Source: Ignavibacteriales bacterium
GTDB taxonomy: Bacteria > Bacteroidota > Ignavibacteria > Ignavibacteriales > Melioribacteraceae
Assembly: GCA_021740915.1 (NCBI GenBank)
Contig: JAIOYW010000010.1
Location: 62,001 to 126,000, forward strand
Direction: 5' to 3'
DNA length: 64,000 nucleotides
Each line of letters starts with the position of its first letter. Within the stretch, counting starts at the first letter, position 1. The notes beneath the pieces are model-generated. The model made no database searches, had not been told where the DNA came from, and saw only the letters and a list, made by a program, of their open reading frames with translations. This document shows, piece after piece, positions 35,436-43,451 of this stretch. Made by a program: the position numbers and the translations under genes.

Positions 35436-36536
35436 TTACTTTTTCTTTATGACAAGAAACGTGATATCATCGAAGATTCCGTCATCTTCCCTGAAATTCG
35501 AAAGGGCTTCAATTATCCGTTTCTTGATCTCATCAGCATCTTTATCCTTGGTACGAAGCAGAATATGCTTTACTCGGTCGATGCCAAATTCCCTTCTTAA
35601 AGGATTCATTGCCTCAACCAGACCGTCTGTGTAAAATAAAAGAATATCATCCGGATTAAGTTTTAATTCTGCTTCCTCAATAACCGATTCAAATAATCCT
35701 TTGTCATTCAGCCCGATAGCTATCCCTTTGGGGTTTATTTCCGTGAATTCATTCTCTTTGCTCTTATATAGCAGAATTGGATTGTGTCCGGCGTTTGAAA
35801 GTTTTATCGAGCCGTCCTGACTTAAATTCGCAGCAGTTATTGTCAGAAAGTAACCGGCATTCAGATTTTTAAGAAATATGTTTTTTAATCCAATCAGAAC
35901 TTCTTTTGGAGATTGCGATCTATCCAGTATTGCATGAATTATAGCCTGAACTCTAACCATATACAGAGCCGCCGCAAATCCTTTCCCTGAAATATCCCCG
36001 ATAACGATCATTGAGTTATTATCGGAAATTCGAATAAAATCGAGGTAATCACCCCCTACGTCCCTTGCTGATTCATAGTATTCGGCAATACTATAGCTGC
36101 CCTGTCCGTTCTGTATTTTAGGCAGAAGACTATTCTGGATTTTTTTTGCAATTTTGAGATCATCTTTGAGTGTAAGTTTATCTGCTAATTCAAAAACAAG
36201 AAGTAAATTCATGATCAAAAACGAGAGCAGATAATAGATCGGCAATGACTGAATAAAAGCCACAAAAAAGAATAAAACCGCAGAGAGATAGAAAATCCTT
36301 CTGGCAGGAGATATCCTTAGTATGAAGGCATTAAACAGATTGCGCACGAAGAACAATATTCTGGCTGGTTTATTGGCAGGATAATCCTCTTTTCTTATTC
36401 CGCCTGCAAAATATTCATACACATCCGATGCATCACGTTTAATTAATTTTTCAATTTCATTAAACGTCATGTCGCTGGTATATAATTCGAATATCCTAAC
36501 GAAAGGATTTACTTTCTTTTCCCTGTTGCTGTTCAT
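35436..36536 (-). CDS. Membrane-anchored PP2C/SpoIIE (RsbU-like) phosphatase
   Basis: The N-terminal 90 residues are soluble. Two membrane helices (IFYLSAVLFFFVAFIQSLP and YYLLSFLIMNLLLVFEL) follow, then a short linker helix (KIAKKIQNSLLPKIQNG) and a SpoIIE-type phosphatase domain (about residues 150-366). The metal aspartates are in ARDVGGDYLDF, VIGDISGKGFAAALYM, LLFYTDGLVEA and DDGIFDDITFLVI, so the enzyme should be active. The family dephosphorylates anti-sigma-factor antagonists in partner-switching pathways. No anti-sigma or STAS gene is adjacent, so the target is unknown. Confidence 0.9.
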   Translation of the reverse strand: MNSNREKKVNPFVRIFELYTSDMTFNEIEKLIKRDASDVYEYFAGGIRKEDYPANKPARILFFVRNLFNAFILRISPARRIFYLSAVLFFFVAFIQSLPIYYLLSFLIMNLLLVFELADKLTLKDDLKIAKKIQNSLLPKIQNGQGSYSIAEYYESARDVGGDYLDFIRISDNNSMIVIGDISGKGFAAALYMVRVQAIIHAILDRSQSPKEVLIGLKNIFLKNLNAGYFLTITAANLSQDGSIKLSNAGHNPILLYKSKENEFTEINPKGIAIGLNDKGLFESVIEEAELKLNPDDILLFYTDGLVEAMNPLRREFGIDRVKHILLRTKDKDADEIKKRIIEALSNFREDDGIFDDITFLVIKKK

Positions 36537-36626
36537 AACTTATTACCGTCTGGTACAAATCTTTAGACGGATAGAACGCAGGAATGTTTGCCCCGGCAGG
36601 AAATCAGAATGCCTGAGGGACTTCTA

Positions 36627-36989
36627 TCAAATCCAAAGTTCCTTTTGTCTGATTTTCGGCAAGCCCCTGACAACAAGATCGTAGGAATTGTCAACCCATG
36701 ATTTTACCAGATTGTCCTTTAGTTTGCCCTCGAGGTCAACCGTAATCCAATGCTTTTTATTCATGTGATAACCCGGACCCACTTCCTTATAATCTTCTAT
36801 CAATTCGAAAATCTTCTCCGGATCACATTTAATATTGATCGAGAGTGGCAGAGTAATATTCGTTAAGAGAAACATTTTATCAAGTACTTTAAATACAAGA
36901 GTCTCCTTATCGAAAGGGAATGATTCCGTTACACCTTTTTTTGTAATACAGTATTGCCTGAGTTCCTCAAGTGTCATTTGGTATTTCAC
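36627..36989 (-). CDS. MmcQ/YjbR family protein
   Basis: The 120-residue protein matches the YjbR/CyaY-like fold: EELRQYCITKKGVTESFPFD at the N-terminus, VFKVLDKMFLLTNI, the INIKCDPEKIFEL strand-helix, YHMNKKHWITVDL and the C-terminal SYDLVVRGLPK. It has been described as a DNA-binding or double-wing fold family without established function. An ATG 4 codons downstream (36977) is an alternative start. It is transcribed toward the phosphatase gene, 90 bases apart, and is probably cytoplasmic. Confidence 0.85.
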   Translation of the reverse strand: MKYQMTLEELRQYCITKKGVTESFPFDKETLVFKVLDKMFLLTNITLPLSINIKCDPEKIFELIEDYKEVGPGYHMNKKHWITVDLEGKLKDNLVKSWVDNSYDLVVRGLPKIRQKELWI

Positions 36990-37199
36990 TCAAAATTTTT
37001 TGTCAAAATAAACTTAAATATTATTTCAGGTCAATACCAAAATGTATGGTTTCATAAGAACCTGAAAAGGATTATTTTACAGAAGGAATAATACTTATTG
37101 TTTTAGATCAATTTACGGATCACTATATCAGTTTTGTGAAACTATTCTTCAACAGGATTGTTTCACATTTTAATAATTTTCTCATTCAACGGAAAAAAT

Positions 37200-39272
37200 A
37201 TGCGAAATTTAATTGTCCTGATGATATTTTCAATTCTGACTGTAAATTGCCAGGCGCAGGAAATCGATAAGCTTAAAGAGGAGAATGAAAAGATAGATTC
37301 GACTCTTGTTCTTGCAGGTGATTCACAGCATTCAAAAGAAAGCCAGGTTATTTACAACCTGCTCGAACGATATCATTTCAGTAAAGTTAATGTCAATGAT
37401 TCTGTTTCCGCAGTTATTTACGATAACTATATCACTACCCTCGATAACAATAAACTTTATTTCCTGCAGAAAGACATAGATAAATTCAAACAGGACAGGG
37501 AAAATATAGATGATTACCTCAAAGCAGGCAATCTCGATTTCGCTTACAACGTTTTTAATACTTTTAAACAGCGTGTTTACGAAAGAACTGATTATGCAGT
37601 CAAAGCCCTTACTAAGGGATTTGATTTTAATGGAAATGACGAATTCCAGTTTGAGCGGGAAGACCTTCCCTGGGCAAAGGATAAAAACGAATTGGATCAA
37701 CTCTGGGATCAGCGCCTCAAAAATGATGTGATCACATTTCTTCTGCGGGATGAAAAAGCTGAAAAAGCTTATGAAACTCTGATAAAAAGGTACAGAAATT
37801 TTCACAAAACAATTCTTCAGTATAAATCAGAGGATCTTTTTCAGTTATACATGAATGCGTTTACTGAAGCAGCCGATCCTCATACATCTTACTTTTCACC
37901 GATTACTTCGGATAATTTTAAGATTACAATGAGTTTATCGCTCGAAGGCATCGGCGCCCAGCTTACTTCGAAAAACGATTATACAACGGTTTCTAAAATT
38001 ATTCCAGGCGGTCCAGCTTTTAAGGATGGCAGACTTAAGGAAGAAGACCGTATTGTTGCCGTCGCTCAGGGTGAAGATGGTGAAATGATTGATGTTGTCG
38101 GCTGGAGGCTTGATGATGTCGTTCAGTTGATACGCGGTAAAAAAGGAACGCTCGTTAGATTGAGTGTTCTTAAAGCCAATGAACCGCTTGATGCAAAACC
38201 TGTACTGATTAAAATAATCCGTGAAAAAGTTAAACTCGAAGATCAGGCAGCAAAAAAGGAGATAATCGAGATCACTGAAAATGGCGCAACCGGAAAAATC
38301 GGGGTTATTATTATTCCCGGCTTTTACAGCGATTTTGACGGGAAAAACCGCGGCGATGCAGAATACAAAAGCACAACCCGCGATGTAAGGAAACTGCTTG
38401 AGGAGCTAAATGCCGAAGGCGTGGACGGAGTTATTATCGATCTGAGAAATAACGGCGGCGGATCACTTGATGAAGCTATCGAACTCACAGGACTCTTTAT
38501 CAAAGATGGTCCGGTTGTACAGGTAAAACAGATCAGCGGTAATGTCGATCTGGGGAACGATCCTGATCCTGAAATAGTATATTCAGGCCCTCTGGCTGTT
38601 ATTGTTAACAGGTTCAGCGCTTCCGCATCGGAAATTTTTTCCGCGGCAATTCAGGATTACGGCAGAGGTATTATCCTCGGAGACCAGTCTTATGGCAAAG
38701 GAACCGTTCAGAATCTTCTTCCGCTTGAAAGGTTTATCCGCGCCGGAAATCAAAAACTCGGTCAGTTAAAAATCACTATCGCAAAATTTTACAGAATCAC
38801 CGGAAGCAGCACCCAGCACCGCGGTGTTTTGCCTGATATTCAGTTCCCTTCTGCTTTTCCGGCAGATGAATATGGCGAAAGTTCCAAACCTTCTGCACTG
38901 CCCTGGGATCAGATAAAATCAACTCCTTTCACAAAATATGCAGATATATCAGGACTCATTGAGAAATTGAAGAAAAAGCATGAGAAAAGAATTGAGAATA
39001 ACATAGAATTCAAATACCTCATGGAAGATATCAACGAAATGAAAGAAGCGAGAAGCAAAAATTCCTTATCGCTGAATCTTGAAGAACGCAAGGATGAAAA
39101 TGCCAAATCCGAAGCAAAACGCAAAGCCCGTGAAGAGGCAAGGCAGAAAGCTTCGGGACTGACTGTAAAAGATAAAGCAGAAGTGCCGGATACCGATAGA
39201 GAAAATGATGACCCGATTCTTGAGGAATCAGGTCATATCCTGATGAATTTTATCGCTCTGATAGAGAGCTGA
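37200..39272 (+). CDS. prc: Carboxy-terminal processing protease (Prc/Tsp, S41A)
   Basis: The ATG at 37200, with CGGAA just upstream, gives a 690-residue protein with an N-terminal signal (MRNLIVLMIFSILTVNCQAQ). A cysteine sits near the end of the signal, but the lipobox is imperfect. A long N-terminal helical domain precedes a PDZ domain (about 235-330, LEGIGAQLTSKNDYTTVSKI, RIVAVAQGEDGE). The S41 core has the nucleophile in NRFSASASEIFSAA (about 473) and the general-base lysine in GDQSYGKGTVQN (about 499). The charged C-terminal tail with KRKAREEARQKAS matches tail-specific proteases of the E. coli Prc type. It degrades or trims periplasmic proteins. A terminator follows, so it is monocistronic. 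Confidence 0.93.
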   Translation: MRNLIVLMIFSILTVNCQAQEIDKLKEENEKIDSTLVLAGDSQHSKESQVIYNLLERYHFSKVNVNDSVSAVIYDNYITTLDNNKLYFLQKDIDKFKQDRENIDDYLKAGNLDFAYNVFNTFKQRVYERTDYAVKALTKGFDFNGNDEFQFEREDLPWAKDKNELDQLWDQRLKNDVITFLLRDEKAEKAYETLIKRYRNFHKTILQYKSEDLFQLYMNAFTEAADPHTSYFSPITSDNFKITMSLSLEGIGAQLTSKNDYTTVSKIIPGGPAFKDGRLKEEDRIVAVAQGEDGEMIDVVGWRLDDVVQLIRGKKGTLVRLSVLKANEPLDAKPVLIKIIREKVKLEDQAAKKEIIEITENGATGKIGVIIIPGFYSDFDGKNRGDAEYKSTTRDVRKLLEELNAEGVDGVIIDLRNNGGGSLDEAIELTGLFIKDGPVVQVKQISGNVDLGNDPDPEIVYSGPLAVIVNRFSASASEIFSAAIQDYGRGIILGDQSYGKGTVQNLLPLERFIRAGNQKLGQLKITIAKFYRITGSSTQHRGVLPDIQFPSAFPADEYGESSKPSALPWDQIKSTPFTKYADISGLIEKLKKKHEKRIENNIEFKYLMEDINEMKEARSKNSLSLNLEERKDENAKSEAKRKAREEARQKASGLTVKDKAEVPDTDRENDDPILEESGHILMNFIALIES

Positions 39273-39290
39273 TGATTTGCTAATTGTTAT

Positions 39291-39317
39291 AAAAAGCCCC
39301 GCTCGACGGGGCTTTTT
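39291..39317 (+). terminator. Intrinsic terminator after prc
   Basis: Perfect 11-bp stem (aaaaagccccg / cggggcttttt), 5-base loop and T run, 18 bases after the prc stop. This is the clearest terminator in the window, and because of the A run on the left it could act on both strands. Confidence 0.92.
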
Positions 39318-39429
39318 TATTGACTGTTCATGCTTGAAGAGTTGTATATATTAATTCTGCCGGGATAAAATAATTACTGAAACATTAAATATTTTGCAAT
39401 TTTAAGTAATTTATTTAAGTGGAAAAACT

Positions 39430-39726
39430 TTGGCGGAAAACCGGAAAATTGACCCCTCTCTTTTCCGGGATATAAGTTTTAATGAGCTGGATTTTGAGAA
39501 AAATGCAAGACAGGTTATTGCCACGCTGATCATGAGGAGATCATTTTCGGACTGGAAAACAATCCTCGATTACTATGGCGTTGAACGATTAAAAGAAGAA
39601 GTGGTTGAAATCAGAGACTTAGATAAACGCACATTTAGTTTTTGCAGCGCATATTTCGAAATTCCCGGGGAGAAATTCAGATGCTTCAATACAGAGCCGT
39701 CTATCCGGAAACTTTGGGATTATTAA
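39430..39726 (+). CDS. Small DUF6922-like protein, orphan
   Basis: A TTG start gives 98 residues. The pattern is a conserved opening (SLFRDISFNELDFEKNARQV), a middle IATLIMRRSFSDWKTILDYY, then GVERLKEEVVEIRDLDKRTF and a C-terminal FCSAYFEIPGEKFRCF. From memory this resembles DUF6922, small helical proteins often found next to AbiEii-type nucleotidyltransferases, where an antitoxin role is suspected. Here no such gene is adjacent: the neighbours are prc and a TonB receptor, and the AbiEii remnant lies 12 kb away. It could be an orphan antitoxin or an unrelated small regulator. The family assignment is moderate because I cannot search. Confidence 0.6.
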   Translation: MAENRKIDPSLFRDISFNELDFEKNARQVIATLIMRRSFSDWKTILDYYGVERLKEEVVEIRDLDKRTFSFCSAYFEIPGEKFRCFNTEPSIRKLWDY

Positions 39727-39823
39727 AAAGCTGATGCGGAATCCTGCATTTAAAGACTAATCCCGCGGGAGGAACAGCAATAGTTTTGCAAGTGGGAAAA
39801 ATTCGTAATAAGTAATTATTAAT

Positions 39824-39851
39824 CCGAACAGGGAGTCCTCTCCCCGTTCGG
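39824..39851. terminator. Stem-loop between convergent DUF6922-like and TonB receptor genes
   Basis: Arms ccgaacaggga and tccccgttcgg form a 10-bp stem with one A-C mismatch and a 6-base loop. It is 22 bases from the receptor stop and 97 from the small gene's stop. There is no strong T run, so efficiency is uncertain. Confidence 0.5.
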
Positions 39852-39873
39852 AAATTAAAGCCTTGTACATCAA

Positions 39874-42285
39874 TTAATAAGAACCCCGGAGAGTCAGAAC
39901 TAAATTCCTGCCGGGTGCGCCTATATTCGAAGCAAACTGACGATAATTCTGATCAAGAATATTTTCGAGCGCAAGCTGAATCCGCAAATACTGATTAATC
40001 TGATATCCGGCTCTCAGATTTAGGGTGTACCAGGCAGGCGTATATCCGTTCACGGGATCAGCCGAGTAAGCCTGATTATCCTCGCCCGAAAGATTATAGT
40101 CTTTTGCATTCTTTGCCCCGTTATACATCACAAAAAATTCACCTGTAAATTTGTTGAGCTTCAGCAGAAAACTGCTTCTGCCAAATACAGGCGGTATGTG
40201 ATCGAGAGGATAATCTGTCGTATCAGTTTCAATTCTGCCGTAGGTATAATTGACGCTGTTGGATATCGAAAAATTATCAGAGATATCTGCATTCAGAAAG
40301 ATGCTGAATCCGTAAAGGTATGCTTTTGCTGCATTCACTGTTGTGATTACATTACTCAACACACCATCATAAAGAATGGTATTGCTCCCGGCAAAGGTCC
40401 CGGGCTGAACGGTAATAGCATTTCTGTACCATGTATAATAAGCATTACCTCCGAGAGTTATTTCCCCATCAATCGTTTTTTGAATACCAAGGTCAAGATT
40501 ATAGGTATATTCAGGTTCAAGATCAGGATTCGGAATAATGACGCTTCCCTGAACGGATTCAAATACCTTGCTCAGATCGTCCACATTTGGAGCACGGAAA
40601 CCGGTAGCTCCTGTCATTGTGAATCTCCAGTCATTTCTGGGAGAAAAAACAACTCCAAGGTTTCCGTTTACTGCAGTGTTTTTCTGCGATACTTCGCTGA
40701 ATGGAAAGGGAAAAAATGTTTTGTCATTGAATTTAGCATCAAGCTGCACATAATTGATCCTCAATCCATCGTTCAGAATTAAATTATCGCTGAATTCGTA
40801 CGCATGTGAGATATATGCAGCAATGCTCGACATTGACGAACCCCCGTCAGGATATCGAGTATCGAGGCTGCTCCTTGCACCCGTGAGTATATCTTCAAGT
40901 TCAGCCGTTGAATTTACTTTATTATACCAGCCGTCAAGTCCGAACCTTATTTCGTGTTTTTCGATTTTTTTAGCAAGATCGGCATTAAATGTGAAAATAT
41001 CGAGTTTCTCAGTTCTGTTGTTACGATTATTATTAAAACTCCTGTCATGACGGCTTTCTTTCACGTTCTGATAACCTGCGATAAACCGTGCGTTATCGTA
41101 AAATTCCGAATCCTCAACAAGATTAAGCGTATAGGCAGTAAAGAATCTTTCCTGCGGACCGTAATACCATTCAGCAAATCTCGGCTTTCCGTTTCTGAGT
41201 ACTGTGAGCCTGTCGTACCTGGGGATATCTGACGATGTGGAATATTGAAAATTGAGAACGTGCGAAATTTTTGTGCTTTGCCGGAAAAGAAATTTCTGGA
41301 GAAAATCGTATTGTTTGTAACCCGATTTTTTCTGAACATCCGGATCGGCGTTCATCACCATGCTGTCTTTTGTTCCAAACCGCTCTGAATACCATAGTCG
41401 CTTTCCCCAATCGCCATAAAAAGGATTGCGGTTACTACCCTGCACAAGATCGCCAAAATCGGAATATGTAAAACTTGTCAGTGACCCAAAGGCATCGTTC
41501 CCAAGCGAAAAATCAATATGCCCTGTTTTCTCATCATAGGCGGAGGAATATCGTGTAAATGCATTTACTTTTTCAGTCCATACATTATCAAAGCACAGAA
41601 CAGGGTTTTTTGTATAGAAATGCATCACGCCGCCCAGCGCATCACTCCCGTAAATTACAGATCCGGGACCGAATACAACTTCAATTTTATCCATCACAGC
41701 ATTATCCAGTGTGATAACATTCTGAAGATGACCGCCGCGGTATATTGCATTATTCATCCTTACGCCATCGACAACCATTAGTACTTTATTCGTTTCAAAA
41801 CCTCTGATAACAGGGCTGCCGCCCCCGAGCTGGCTTTTTTGAACAAGAATATTGCTGCTGTGCTGTAAAACATCGGCAGTTGTCTGCTGACTCAGGTTTT
41901 CGATCTGCCTGGCTTTCAGCACCTGAATCTGCTGGGGAATATCGGATAACTTCTCCTCAAATTTATTTGCAGAAACAACAACCTCATCGAGAGCCTGGAG
42001 ACTCTCGGTCATTATCACCCTGAAATCTATTGACCTGAGCTGCTCATAGCTTAAAATAGCCTGTTTATACCCTACATAACTGAATACAATGCTGGAGGCA
42101 TTCCGGAATGCGGAAACGTCCGCTTCTCCTTTTGCATCGGTTACAGCGCTTGCTTTGGGACTTGCGCTGTATATGTTTGCTGCCGGCAGCGGATTCATTG
42201 TAGCTTTATCTAAAACTGTGACTGTCTGTGCGAAAAACGAAATATTCATCAGCAAGACACACACTGCCACGAAATTTTTTTTCAT
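39874..42285 (-). CDS. TonB-dependent outer-membrane receptor, haem/haemoglobin type
   Basis: I start at the ATG at 42285 (MKKNFVAVCVLLMNISFFAQ, a good signal peptide) rather than 10 codons upstream. Residues about 20-100 are a CarboxypepD_reg-like domain, then a TonB-box-like EVVVSANKFEEKL, a plug (about 115-230) with VIRGFETNKVLMVVDGVRMN and GPGSVIYGSDALGGVMHFYT, and a large beta-barrel ending in RNLVLTLRGSY. The GFETNKVLMVVDGVR plug sequence is typical of haemoglobin/haem/transferrin-type receptors. The ligand could instead be a siderophore or another metal complex. The upstream small membrane protein is on the same strand 85 bases away. The haem-uptake guess fits the haem-rich respiratory genes here but is inference. 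Confidence 0.85.
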   Translation of the reverse strand: MKKNFVAVCVLLMNISFFAQTVTVLDKATMNPLPAANIYSASPKASAVTDAKGEADVSAFRNASSIVFSYVGYKQAILSYEQLRSIDFRVIMTESLQALDEVVVSANKFEEKLSDIPQQIQVLKARQIENLSQQTTADVLQHSSNILVQKSQLGGGSPVIRGFETNKVLMVVDGVRMNNAIYRGGHLQNVITLDNAVMDKIEVVFGPGSVIYGSDALGGVMHFYTKNPVLCFDNVWTEKVNAFTRYSSAYDEKTGHIDFSLGNDAFGSLTSFTYSDFGDLVQGSNRNPFYGDWGKRLWYSERFGTKDSMVMNADPDVQKKSGYKQYDFLQKFLFRQSTKISHVLNFQYSTSSDIPRYDRLTVLRNGKPRFAEWYYGPQERFFTAYTLNLVEDSEFYDNARFIAGYQNVKESRHDRSFNNNRNNRTEKLDIFTFNADLAKKIEKHEIRFGLDGWYNKVNSTAELEDILTGARSSLDTRYPDGGSSMSSIAAYISHAYEFSDNLILNDGLRINYVQLDAKFNDKTFFPFPFSEVSQKNTAVNGNLGVVFSPRNDWRFTMTGATGFRAPNVDDLSKVFESVQGSVIIPNPDLEPEYTYNLDLGIQKTIDGEITLGGNAYYTWYRNAITVQPGTFAGSNTILYDGVLSNVITTVNAAKAYLYGFSIFLNADISDNFSISNSVNYTYGRIETDTTDYPLDHIPPVFGRSSFLLKLNKFTGEFFVMYNGAKNAKDYNLSGEDNQAYSADPVNGYTPAWYTLNLRAGYQINQYLRIQLALENILDQNYRQFASNIGAPGRNLVLTLRGSY

Positions 42286-42369
42286 AGAATTTTCCCGTAT
42301 GATATAAAAACACAATTAACCGGATATTTTCAGCATTATCCGGCGATTATAGATATTTACAATTGTATT

Positions 42370-42921
42370 TTATACCAGCCGGGGAGGCGGAGTTTTTATG
42401 CTGCGAAATATCGATTTGTAATTTTCCTGGATTTGAAGAAATTCTTCCTGCCCTGATTCTGGCACCACAATCTTAAAAGGCTCTTCAGGAAAATAATTTT
42501 GAGAGAATACTTTTGCAATAAGTTTTGCTGATTTACCGGCAGCGGATCCATCATTTGCCAGTTCCTGAGCAACAAGTCTGTCGAGATTTTGAAAAAGGCG
42601 GGATTCCTCTTTATCATTAATGCATTGATAAATTATTCCGCCAGAAATTTTTCTGCTTTTAACAATGTCAAATAATTGGTCATTCAACCGGAATTCCTTA
42701 CCCTCCCTTATCCAATCAGGGTTTTCTCCCTTCATAAATGTTATCTCATGCAATTCCTGCTCTGGCACTCCTGTTTTGATCATCCCTTTAATCTGCTGCC
42801 GCGCCTGATACTGTAAAAGTTTGAAAACAGGATAATACCCCGCTGAACTCAGAAAAAGTATGATAATCAGAAATATTGAAAATGTCCGTTTGATAATGAT
42901 CCGTCGGGTTTTAAAATTCAT
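42370..42921 (-). CDS. Uncharacterised small membrane-anchored protein upstream of the TonB receptor
   Basis: The 183-residue protein has an N-terminal arginine-rich end followed by one hydrophobic helix (TFSIFLIIILFLSSAGYYP), which acts as a signal anchor. The rest is a soluble domain with VPEQELHEITFMKGENPDWI and EGKEFRLNDQLFDIVKSRKI. No enzyme motif is visible. I recall similar small proteins beside TonB receptors and metal genes in Bacteroidota, where they have no assigned role. Its position upstream of the receptor suggests it belongs to the same uptake unit, perhaps as a periplasmic accessory; this is inference. Confidence 0.65.
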   Translation of the reverse strand: MNFKTRRIIIKRTFSIFLIIILFLSSAGYYPVFKLLQYQARQQIKGMIKTGVPEQELHEITFMKGENPDWIREGKEFRLNDQLFDIVKSRKISGGIIYQCINDKEESRLFQNLDRLVAQELANDGSAAGKSAKLIAKVFSQNYFPEEPFKIVVPESGQEEFLQIQENYKSIFRSIKTPPPRLV

Positions 42922-43451
42922 TTCAGAAAGGCTTTAAACATAATATTTTTAGTATAACCAAAAAAGATCAAATGTTTCGGATATAGAGTCCTTATTCGGT
43001 TTTCACTTCACCAGGATTCATTCTTCCTGCTGCAAATATTTTTGATGCGGAGGCTGACCAGATAAGCCGCCGATCGCTCTTAATAATTTGATAATATTTT
43101 TTCAAAAACATAAATAATGAGAATCTGAATTATGAAGAGTTCGCATTTACTTAACAGCGTTTTAGTCACGGGAGATTTGATCAAAATATAGTCATTGTAC
43201 ATTTACACTTTCTGAACAGCTTCAAAGCAAAATTCACTAAAAACAGCCGCACCAAATTCACACTGGTTTTTTGGGCAGTTCTGCTTCCTATTGTTGAGAA
43301 TAAATCTTAAATTTAAGTGTTGGAAAATATTATAAAATAACGGATATTCTATCCTAAATTATTATTATAAAACAAATCAAACGGGAATTTCTGAAAGACA
43401 GGAGTAATGGCATAAAGTTTGATACCCTAAAGTATCTAAGGCGGGAATAAT
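42922..43451. other. Intergenic region before the cbb3 operon
   Basis: This 530-base divergent spacer separates the receptor unit and the cbb3 operon. No gene longer than 20 codons stands out. I see two short dyads: tttgatcaaa (43187-43195 region) and ggata-ttc-tatcc (43342-43354). The first lacks the 4-base spacer of an FNR box. The operon promoter, expected to respond to oxygen, should be here, but I cannot identify it. Confidence 0.5.

Noticed and set aside
43187-43196. FNR box upstream of the cbb3 operon
   Set aside because: The tttgatcaaa palindrome lacks the 4-base spacer of the FNR consensus TTGAT-N4-ATCAA.
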